NCBI GenBank assembly: GCA_936924235.1
Contig: CAKZHN010000041.1
Span: 1-13,218, forward strand
DNA from: an uncultured Rhodoplanes sp.
GTDB lineage: Bacteria > Pseudomonadota > Alphaproteobacteria > Rhizobiales > Xanthobacteraceae
DNA length: 13,218 bases
Direction: 5' to 3'
The translations under genes were made by a program, and so were the position numbers. Below the pieces are notes generated by a model that saw only the letters and a program-made list of their open reading frames with translations, ran no database searches and was not told where the DNA came from. How positions within the stretch are numbered: the stretch's first letter is position 1; each line of letters starts with the position of its first letter. Positions 6,638-13,062 of this stretch are shown piece by piece.

Positions 6638-6642
6638 GGAGG
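6638..6642 (+). promoter_or_regulatory. Ribosome binding site deciding the start at 6649
   Basis: GGAGG lies six bases before the ATG at 6649. The overlapping ATG at 6645 is in another frame, and the upstream GTG at 6601 in the same frame overlaps the preceding gene and has no such site. Confidence 0.7.
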
Positions 6643-6648
6643 CAATGC

Positions 6649-8190
6649 ATGATTCTCGGCGATCCCCGGTCGGGTCGCGCCAAGTCTGGCCCTGAGACGA
6701 CAATCGACCAGATCTTCAAGCGCGCTGCGGCCTTGCGGCCGGACGCTGTTGCGATCTCCGATCCGCTCGATCGTGAGACCTTCACCCACGGCGCGCCGCG
6801 CCGCATGACCTTTGCCGAGGCCGACCGCATCGTGTCGGCGATCGCGGCGAGGCTGCGCAAGCTCGGGCTGCAGACCGACTCGGTGGTCGGTGTCCAACTG
6901 CCGAACGTCGCCGAATGCGTGCTGACGATCCTGGGCATCATCCGCGCCGGCATGATCGCGGCGCCGCTGCCGCTCCTTTGGCGGCGGGCCGACGCGGCCT
7001 ACGCGCTCGGCCAACTCGGCGCCAAGGCCATCATCACGTCGCGGATCGGCAACGTCGATCACTGCGAGCTGGCCATGCAGGTCGCGGCCGACGTGTTCCC
7101 GATCCGCTATGTCTGCGGCTTCGGCGACAAACTCGCCGACGGCGTGGTGCCGTTCGATGATCTCTTGGCGCCGGGCATCAAGGAGGCACCGCCCGAGGTG
7201 ACGCGGGCCGGCAATCCGGCTGCCCACGTCGCCGTGGTGACGTGGGACGTCACGCCCGACGGGCCGATTGCCGTGGCGCGCAACCACACCGAGTTCATCG
7301 CCGGCGGCGTGACGGCGCTGCTCGAAGGCAGCCTCGGCCCGGACACCAAGCTCCTGGCCTGCTGCTCGATGATGTCGTTCGGCGGCCTGTCGCTGTCGAT
7401 CACACCGTGGCTGCTGGCGGGTGGCACGCTGTCGCTGCAGCATTCCTTCAACGCCGAAACCTTCGACCTGCAATGCCGCCTCGACCGTTGCGACGCCATC
7501 GCGCTGCCTGCGGCGCTGGCGCCGCGGCTCGCGGAGGCCGGCCTGCTCAACCACCCCGACCTCAAATGCGTGCTCGCGCTCTGGCGCATGCCCGAGCGGC
7601 TGATGGCGAGCCCGACCTGGAAGCACCCGCGCGCGCGACTGGTCGACCTGATGGCGTTCGGCGAGATCGCGCTGCTCGGCTCGCGCCGCGACGTGGTCGG
7701 GCGGCCCGATCCGCTGCCGGCCGGCGAGGTGATGGTGCCGCGCGGCTCGGCCAATGCGGTGCAGCTTGCCGAGGTGGCGCGCACACAGAACGGAACGCTG
7801 GCGTTGCGCGGCGCGATGGTGCCGAAACGTGCCTTCCCGCCGGGCGTCGAGCGGATCAACGGCCCGCATCTGAAGGCCGACAGCCACGGCTTCGTCGACA
7901 CCCGCTACGCCTGCCGCGCCGACCGCAGCTCCGACACCTTCGTCGTCACCGCGCCGCCGCCGGGCCTCGTCACGGTCGGCGGCTATCGCTTCGTGCTGAG
8001 CGAGATCGAGAACACGGTCCGGCAGGCGAACGAGAGCGCCATGGTGACCGCCCTGCCCGACGCCGTCGCAGGCCACCGCCTCGCCGGCATCTGCGAGGAC
8101 GTCGAAGCGGTGCGCAAGGAGCTCACCGAGATCGGCGTCAATCCGCTGGTCGCCGACGCCTTCCGCGACCGGCGGCCCAAGGCGGCTTAA
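6649..8190 (+). CDS. Degenerate adenylate-forming (AMP-binding / acyl-CoA synthetase-like) protein
   Basis: This 513-residue cytosolic protein has the ANL-superfamily fold but altered catalytic motifs. The N-terminal region shows recognisable structure: MTFAEADRIVSAIAARLRKL (53-72), then DSVVGVQLPN and ILGIIRAGMIAAPLPLLW. The ATP-phosphate loop, normally TSGTTGxPKG, reads TWDVTPDGPI (198-207), with no glycine pair and no lysine. The YGxTE motif reads FGEIA (337-341). The ribose-binding TGD reads TRY (418-420). The hinge/A8 element is the best preserved: VGGYRFVLSEIE (443-454). The C-terminal domain is short and ends without the catalytic lysine (GK) motif. It probably does not adenylate in the usual way and may bind ligand or protein instead. 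The start at 6649 is fixed by GGAGG at 6638-6642. It lies 22 bp after the binding-protein gene, a likely operon. Confidence 0.82.
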   Translation: MILGDPRSGRAKSGPETTIDQIFKRAAALRPDAVAISDPLDRETFTHGAPRRMTFAEADRIVSAIAARLRKLGLQTDSVVGVQLPNVAECVLTILGIIRAGMIAAPLPLLWRRADAAYALGQLGAKAIITSRIGNVDHCELAMQVAADVFPIRYVCGFGDKLADGVVPFDDLLAPGIKEAPPEVTRAGNPAAHVAVVTWDVTPDGPIAVARNHTEFIAGGVTALLEGSLGPDTKLLACCSMMSFGGLSLSITPWLLAGGTLSLQHSFNAETFDLQCRLDRCDAIALPAALAPRLAEAGLLNHPDLKCVLALWRMPERLMASPTWKHPRARLVDLMAFGEIALLGSRRDVVGRPDPLPAGEVMVPRGSANAVQLAEVARTQNGTLALRGAMVPKRAFPPGVERINGPHLKADSHGFVDTRYACRADRSSDTFVVTAPPPGLVTVGGYRFVLSEIENTVRQANESAMVTALPDAVAGHRLAGICEDVEAVRKELTEIGVNPLVADAFRDRRPKAA

Positions 8191-8292
8191 GAGCGCGCCT
8201 CGCCGCTCGTCCCGGTTGCGTTGACCGCTCGTTAATGACGGCCCGCTAGAGTTGCCGCCTTCCCGCGGTTTCTCGTTCTGCGTAGCCGTCCG

Positions 8293-9540
8293 ATGTCCTT
8301 GCAAGGTCCGATCCTGATCGTCGCCGGCCGTCCGGCTGGTGCTTTGGCGCAAGCCTTCACCGATGCCGGCGCCACGCCCGTGATCGAGGCCTCGTGGGCC
8401 GGCGCCGTGACTGCCTTCACCGAGGCGAAGCCCGCAACCGTCGTCATCCCCGAGCCGGACAGCGACAATCCGCTGGCCGTCGAAGCCCTGTCGATGCTGA
8501 TCGCGGATGCCGTGCCCCACACGCCCGCGATCGTCCGGGTCCGCGACGACCAGATGCCGGCGATCGCCCATGCGATCGCGATCTCCGACGATGCGTCGGT
8601 CGAGCAAATGATCGCCAAGGTGGCGTCGGCGCAGCGGCTGCGCACCTTGCACTCGACCGTGCTGGTCCGCGCCCAGGCGCTTCAGGAAGAACGGAACATC
8701 ATCGCCGAACTGCCCAGCGGCGATCCGCTCGAAAACGCCGCCGTGCTGCTGGTCGGCCGCGGCCGCCATCACGCGACGCTGAGCGTCGCGGTGGGCGAGC
8801 GGATGGGCGTGATCGGCGCGCTCTCGACCGACACCGCCGAACGCTGCCTCGCGGCGCGCGAGGTCACCGGCATCATGATCGGCGACGGCCTGCCTGCGAG
8901 CTCGGTTGAGGCATTCCTCGGAACGCTTTGCAGCAACATGCTCTATCGCGATCTGCCGATCGCCATGCTCGGCGCCTGGCAGGACATCGCCGAGCTCCCG
9001 AATTTCGCCCGCGCCCGCGATCCGCAGGTGCTGCTGCAGCGGACGCTGCCACTGCTGCGGGCACGGTCGCTGGAGAGCGCGCTGAAGCGCCTGCTCAAGT
9101 CCATCGAATACAAAGGCATGCACGACGTCCTGACCGGGCTCCTGCATCCGAACGCCTTCGATCAGGCGCTGCACATGGCTGTCGAGGACACGGTCGAGCG
9201 CCGGACTGCGCTGTCGCTTGCCCGTTTCGCTTTCGAGCAGCCGCTCGACCGCCGCTCCGCGGTCGACGCGGCCCGCCTGATCGCCGATCTGGTTCGCGAT
9301 ACCGACTTCGCCTGCCAGCAGCAGGACAACTCGATCCTGTTCGTGTTCGGCGACACCAGCCTGCGCGACGCCAATGTCGCGGCGCGGCGGCTCGCCAGCG
9401 TGCTCAAGCACAGCATGCTGCGGCCCGACCGCGAGCAGCCCAATCTCAGCCCGGCCGTGACGCTTGCGACACTGAAGCCCGGCGACACACCGCTGACATT
9501 GCTGGCCCGCGTCGCGCCGAGCCCCGTTGCCGCCGCCTGA
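8293..9540 (+). CDS. REC-REC-GGDEF protein with degenerate catalytic motif and retained I-site (PleD/PopA-like)
   Basis: A 415-residue cytosolic protein. Two receiver-like domains (about 5-112 and 148-258) precede a GGDEF-like domain (about 268-410). Receiver 1 lacks the acidic pocket after its first strand (ILIVAG). Receiver 2 likewise (VLLVGRG), though it has an aspartate at the expected strand-3 position (D198 in IMIGDGLP). The GGDEF domain starts with the standard MHDVLTGL signature (D278). Aligned without gaps, its active-site loop reads QDNSI (344-348) in place of GGDEF, so diguanylate cyclase activity is unlikely. The inhibitory I-site RxxD is intact as R335-D338, exactly five residues before that loop. 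The same combination occurs in Caulobacter PopA, a c-di-GMP effector. The ATG at 8293 has no strong ribosome site. The gene lies 102 bp after the degenerate AMP-binding gene and 42 bp before the FrnE-like gene. Confidence 0.78.
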   Translation: MSLQGPILIVAGRPAGALAQAFTDAGATPVIEASWAGAVTAFTEAKPATVVIPEPDSDNPLAVEALSMLIADAVPHTPAIVRVRDDQMPAIAHAIAISDDASVEQMIAKVASAQRLRTLHSTVLVRAQALQEERNIIAELPSGDPLENAAVLLVGRGRHHATLSVAVGERMGVIGALSTDTAERCLAAREVTGIMIGDGLPASSVEAFLGTLCSNMLYRDLPIAMLGAWQDIAELPNFARARDPQVLLQRTLPLLRARSLESALKRLLKSIEYKGMHDVLTGLLHPNAFDQALHMAVEDTVERRTALSLARFAFEQPLDRRSAVDAARLIADLVRDTDFACQQQDNSILFVFGDTSLRDANVAARRLASVLKHSMLRPDREQPNLSPAVTLATLKPGDTPLTLLARVAPSPVAAA

Positions 9541-9582
9541 TCGGCACTTTAAGTCTAGCGGGCCGCAGCCAGCGAGGCCCGC

Positions 9583-10281
9583 ATGTCCGACGCCGCCAAT
9601 GCCATTCCGACCGTGACGATCGACGTCGTTTCCGACGTCGTCTGCCCCTGGTGCTTCATCGGAAAACGCCGGCTTGAGAAGGCCTTGGCGATGAAACCGA
9701 ATATTCCGGTCGAGGTGCGGTTTCACCCCTATTTCCTGAACCCCTGGGTGCCCCGGGAGGGCATGACCCGCGACGAGTACCTGACCACCAAGTTCGGCTC
9801 GCCGGAGCGCTATCAGGGCATCGCCGGCCGCGTCGCTGCGGCCGCCGCCTCCGAGGGTCTGGTCTACGCGGTCGATAAGATGCGGCGGCAGCCCAACACG
9901 CTCGACTGCCACCGCCTCATTCTCTGGGCCGGCGCCATCGGCAAGGCGGCCGAGATGAAGCAGCGGCTGATGGACCTCTACTTCACCGAGGGCGCCGACC
10001 TGTCCGATTCCGAGGTGCTGGTCGCGGCCGCCTCTTCCATCGGTCTCGACGCCGCGGAGATCCGCGAGAAGCTCGCGACCGATCTCGATGTCGACAAGGT
10101 CGAGGCCGCGGCGAGCGCCGCGAAGGACGCCGGCATCGACGGCGTGCCGACCTACATCCTCGGCGGTGTCGCTGCCGTGAGCGGCGCGCAGGCGCCCGAG
10201 GTGCTGGCCAACGCCATCGAGCAGATCGCGGTCAACCGCGAGGTGTTCCTCGAAGAGCAGCGCCGCGCCGCCGGCCGCTAG
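9583..10281 (+). CDS. FrnE-like DsbA-family thiol oxidoreductase
   Basis: A 232-residue thioredoxin-fold protein of the DsbA/FrnE branch. The redox motif C21-P-W-C24 sits in VVSDVVCPWCFIGKRRLEKA. An all-alpha insertion follows, including the NTLDCHRLILWA segment (105-116). The cis-proline is in GIDGVPTYILGG (P189). There is no signal peptide, so it is cytosolic, unlike DsbA itself. FrnE homologues in Deinococcus and Bacillus act as disulfide isomerases or oxidoreductases linked to oxidative stress; some relatives are annotated as polyketide or 2-hydroxychromene isomerases. The ATG at 9583 has GCGAGG a few bases upstream. The gene follows the GGDEF-like gene by 42 bp and its stop is only 2 bp from the stop of the convergent permease gene. 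The exact substrate is unknown. Confidence 0.9.
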   Translation: MSDAANAIPTVTIDVVSDVVCPWCFIGKRRLEKALAMKPNIPVEVRFHPYFLNPWVPREGMTRDEYLTTKFGSPERYQGIAGRVAAAAASEGLVYAVDKMRRQPNTLDCHRLILWAGAIGKAAEMKQRLMDLYFTEGADLSDSEVLVAAASSIGLDAAEIREKLATDLDVDKVEAAASAAKDAGIDGVPTYILGGVAAVSGAQAPEVLANAIEQIAVNREVFLEEQRRAAGR

Positions 10282-10283
10282 CC

Positions 10284-10889
10284 TCAGCGCCAGAACCGCA
10301 AGGCCAGCGCCATCATCGCGGCCGCCGCGATCCATGAGCCCGCGGCCCTCACCGCGATCCTGGCCCACACCGGCCTCGCCTGCCGCGCGGCCTGCCATAT
10401 TGCGAGCAGGAAGACCGTCGCACCCACCGCGGTGCCCGCGAGCATCCGGTTGGCCTCGCTGACCGACAGCACGTCGGGCGGCGAATCCAGCGCGATCGCA
10501 ATGCCCAGCACCGCCGCGAGCGCCATGCCGATCCGGACCGACAGCGGCCAGGCCAGCGCGACCAGCAGGCTGGCGACAAGCGCGATGCCGAGGATGGTCT
10601 CGTTGGCATAGAGCGGCACCACGCCCGAGATCATCACGGTGATGCCGGCCGCGATGCCCAACGCGAACGCGATGGGCGGCAGCCATCGCCATCGCTCCTG
10701 GCTGCCCATCAGCAACCCCAACGCCAGGATCGCGATCACGTGCTCGATGACGAACATCGGATGCAGCAGCCCGCCGGAGAAACCGGTCAAGCCGAGCGGC
10801 AGCGGATGCGCCAAGGCCGGCGTCGCCGCCAAACCAAGGCAGGCCAGCACTGCAAAAACCGGGAATACAAAGCGGCTCATGTCGGCCAC
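10284..10889 (-). CDS. HupE/UreJ family metal permease
   Basis: A 201-residue inner-membrane protein with a signal peptide (hydrophobic FVFPVFAVLACLGLAATP, cut after ALA, about residue 27) and about six membrane helices. The mature N-terminus would begin with His28 (HPLPLGLTGF), as in HupE/UreJ proteins. The family signature HP-x-x-G-x-D-H appears here as HPMFVIEH (43-50), with Gly to Val and Asp to Glu changes. Family members move nickel or cobalt, for example beside hydrogenase or urease genes, but no such genes are in the window, so the metal is undetermined. The GTG at 10889 is chosen because GGGAG stands seven bases upstream; the ATG at 10880 is an alternative giving 198 residues but lies 16 bases from that site. 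The gene is tail to tail with the FrnE-like gene (2 bp) and head to head with the enolase-superfamily gene (37 bp). Confidence 0.85.
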   Translation of the reverse strand: MADMSRFVFPVFAVLACLGLAATPALAHPLPLGLTGFSGGLLHPMFVIEHVIAILALGLLMGSQERWRWLPPIAFALGIAAGITVMISGVVPLYANETILGIALVASLLVALAWPLSVRIGMALAAVLGIAIALDSPPDVLSVSEANRMLAGTAVGATVFLLAIWQAARQARPVWARIAVRAAGSWIAAAAMMALALRFWR

Positions 10890-10896
10890 TATAGCG

Positions 10897-10901
10897 CTCC
10901 C
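10897..10901 (-). promoter_or_regulatory. Ribosome binding site supporting a GTG start for the HupE-like gene
   Basis: On the minus strand GGGAG is followed by seven bases and then GTG (10889-10887), the ideal spacing. The ATG three codons later is 16 bases from the site, so the GTG is the better start. Confidence 0.55.
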
Positions 10902-10926
10902 AAGAAGCCTGCCATCGGGGAAGGAC

Positions 10927-12021
10927 ATGCCGGTCACCATCAGCGCCATCGACGTCATCCACGTTCGCATTCCGCTCGACATCTGGGCACCGCCGCCGCT
11001 GTTCGCCGGCCGGCCGCGCACCCATGTCGAGGCTCTCTACATCAAGGTGAAGTGCAGCGACGGCACGATCGGCTGGGGCGAGGCCTTCGGCTCGAGCGGC
11101 ACCGCGGTGATCGCGGCCTACGACAACTGGATCCGGCAGTTGGTGATCGGCAAGAATCCGGCCGATCCGAGCCTGATGCCCACACTGGAGCGGCTTCTGC
11201 ATGGATTGGGCCGCGCGGGCATCCTGATGCACGCCCTGAGCGGCCTCGACATCGCGCTGTGGGACATCCGCGGCAAGCTCGAACGGGCCTCGGTTTCCAA
11301 ACTGCTCGGCGGCGTCAAGCGCAAGCGCGTCGAGACCTACGCGTCGCTGCTGCAATACGCGGGCGACGTCGAGCATGTGAAGCGCAACACGGCCCGCGCG
11401 CTGGAGCGCGGCTACCGCCACATCAAGCTGCACGAGCGCACGGCGGAGGCCGTCGCCGCGGCGCGCTCGGTGACGGGACCGAGCATTCCGATCAAGGTCG
11501 ACACCAATTGCGGCTGGACGCCGGCCGAAGCCGAGCAGCCGGTCGCCGCGATGAAGCCCTCGAACCCGTACTGGGTCGAAGAGCCGATCTGGCCGCCGGA
11601 GGATTTTGAATCGCTGGCGAAGCTCCGCAAGGCGGTCGGCATGCCGCTGGCGATGGGCGAGAACGCCACGAGCTCGAGCGACTTCCGCAAGATGATCGCG
11701 GCGGGCGCCACCGACTTCGTGCAGCCGTCCATCGTCAAGATCGGCGGCATCACGCAGCTGTTTCGTATCGCCACCGAGTCCGAGAAGGCCGGCGTCACCT
11801 GCGTGCCGCACGCGTTCTTCTTCGGCCCGGGCTATCTCGCGACGCTGCACTGCATCGCCGCCAAGGACCGCGACGCGCCGCTGGAGCGGCTGTTCGCCGA
11901 CGTGGCGTTCGTGCCCTATTCGAAGACGGTGCCCGATGTGAATGGCGCGGTCGACGTACCGGATAGGCCAGGCCTCGGCGCCGATCCGGAAGAGGATGAG
12001 CTTTTGAAATACCGCGTCTGA
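10927..12021 (+). CDS. Enolase-superfamily enzyme, mandelate racemase/muconate lactonizing type, atypical active site
   Basis: A 364-residue cytosolic, Mg-dependent enzyme with an N-terminal capping domain (about 1-125; motif GWGEAFGS at 49-56) and a C-terminal barrel. The three metal ligands are readable: D192 in KVDTNCGW, E218 in WVEEP and E245 in MGEN. The usual second-strand KxK acid/base motif reads K167-L-H169. The Asp of the His-Asp dyad in mandelate racemase-type enzymes (normally in a QPD..K.GG context) is Ser268 (VQPSIVKIGG). The partner His295 (VPHAFFFGPGY) is kept. It probably acts as a dehydratase or isomerase on a hydroxy or sugar acid, but the specific reaction cannot be read. 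The ATG at 10927 has GGGGAAGGA just upstream; longer in-frame starts run antisense to the permease gene. A Bug-type binding protein gene follows after 60 bp. Confidence 0.85.
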   Translation: MPVTISAIDVIHVRIPLDIWAPPPLFAGRPRTHVEALYIKVKCSDGTIGWGEAFGSSGTAVIAAYDNWIRQLVIGKNPADPSLMPTLERLLHGLGRAGILMHALSGLDIALWDIRGKLERASVSKLLGGVKRKRVETYASLLQYAGDVEHVKRNTARALERGYRHIKLHERTAEAVAAARSVTGPSIPIKVDTNCGWTPAEAEQPVAAMKPSNPYWVEEPIWPPEDFESLAKLRKAVGMPLAMGENATSSSDFRKMIAAGATDFVQPSIVKIGGITQLFRIATESEKAGVTCVPHAFFFGPGYLATLHCIAAKDRDAPLERLFADVAFVPYSKTVPDVNGAVDVPDRPGLGADPEEDELLKYRV

Positions 12022-12081
12022 CGGCGCGGCGGAGAACGACACGACCCAACGATAAAAACAAAACGTTCGGGAGAGACGTCC

Positions 12082-13062
12082 ATGGCTACATTGAACAGGC
12101 GGCAGCTTGCCGCCGGTGTTGCTGCGCTTTGTTTCGCGGGCCCCTCTTCCAGCGGAGCCCAGGACACCTATCCGCAGCGGCCGGTGAAGCTGATCGTGCC
12201 TTACGCGCCGGGCGGCGGCACCGACGTGTTCTCGCGGCTGCTCGCGGCTCAGATGGAAAAGGAGTTCGGCCAACCGGTGGTGATCGACAACCGCGCCGGC
12301 GGCGCGAGCACGATCGGCACCCGCGCGGTCGCCGACGCGCCGGGCGACGGCTACACCATCGGCATGGTGGATTCCGCCTTCGTCACCAATCCGGGCCTGC
12401 TCGGCGAGAAGCTGCCCTACGACACGCGGAAGGATTTCGTCCCGGTGTCGCTGCTGTCGCGGACGCAGCTCGTGCTGGCGGTGCCGGAAGGCTCGCCGTT
12501 CAAGACCGCCAAGGACCTGGTCGATTACGCCAAGGCCAATCCCGGCAGGCTCACGTTTGCGTCGGCCGGAATCGGCACCGGCATCCATCTGGCCGGTGAG
12601 CAATTCCGCCAGGTCGCGGGCATCCAGATCGTCATCGTGCCCTATCGCGGCGGCGCGCCGGCGCTGGCCGATTTCCTCGCCGGCAAGGTGGACTTCACCT
12701 TCGGCGCCGTGCCGTCGATCAAATCGTACATCGAAGCCGGCAAGGCGCGCGGGCTCGGCGTCACGCGCGGACGCGCGCCGCAGCTTCCCGGCATTCCGGG
12801 CATGGACGAGATCGGTTACGGCAGCGTCGACTCGGCGAGCGAGATGGGCCTCGTCGTGCCGGCTTCGACGCCCACAGCAATCGTCGAGAAGCTGCAGCGC
12901 ATCTCCGCCCGTACGGTGAAAGACCCGGCGTTCAGCGACAAGCTCCTGGAGCGCGGCTTTCAGCCGATCGGCAGCTCGACCGGTGAATTCCGCAGCCACG
13001 TCGACCGCGAGATCGACAAATGGGTGAAGATCATTGCGGCCGGCAACATCAAGCCGGAATAA
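12082..13062 (+). CDS. Bug/TctC family solute-binding protein of a tripartite tricarboxylate transporter
   Basis: A 326-residue periplasmic protein. The N-terminus MATLNRRQLAAGVAALCFAG carries a twin-arginine-like pair and a hydrophobic core, with cleavage near residues 24-27. Family signatures follow in order: YPQRPVKLIVPYAPGGGTDV, VVIDNRAGG-STIGT, ADAPGDGYTIGM, ASAGIGTGIHLAGEQF, and VPYRGGAPALADFLAGKVDF. Such proteins capture carboxylates for TctA/TctB membrane subunits; those are absent from the window, as is common for Bug genes, which are often orphans. The ATG at 12082 has GGGAGAGA at good spacing. The 60-bp gap from the enolase-superfamily gene, with the same orientation, suggests a shared transcript and that the bound ligand may be the enzyme's substrate or product. 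The ligand is unknown. Confidence 0.92.
   Translation: MATLNRRQLAAGVAALCFAGPSSSGAQDTYPQRPVKLIVPYAPGGGTDVFSRLLAAQMEKEFGQPVVIDNRAGGASTIGTRAVADAPGDGYTIGMVDSAFVTNPGLLGEKLPYDTRKDFVPVSLLSRTQLVLAVPEGSPFKTAKDLVDYAKANPGRLTFASAGIGTGIHLAGEQFRQVAGIQIVIVPYRGGAPALADFLAGKVDFTFGAVPSIKSYIEAGKARGLGVTRGRAPQLPGIPGMDEIGYGSVDSASEMGLVVPASTPTAIVEKLQRISARTVKDPAFSDKLLERGFQPIGSSTGEFRSHVDREIDKWVKIIAAGNIKPE

Noticed and set aside
4488..6953. Minus-strand extension that would make the IalB protein a 1092-residue fusion
   Set aside because: The extension is antisense to the peptide-binding-protein gene, has shadow-like composition, and the true IalB start at 4487 has its own ribosome site and signal peptide.
8221..8252. 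Possible sigma-70 promoter (TTGACC ... TAGAGT) before the GGDEF-like gene
   Set aside because: The spacer is 20 bp and the -10 match is poor; too weak to annotate.
10639..10926. Upstream extension of the enolase-superfamily gene to 10639
   Set aside because: The extension is antisense to the HupE-like gene, and the ATG at 10927 has a strong ribosome site and matches the usual family N-terminus.
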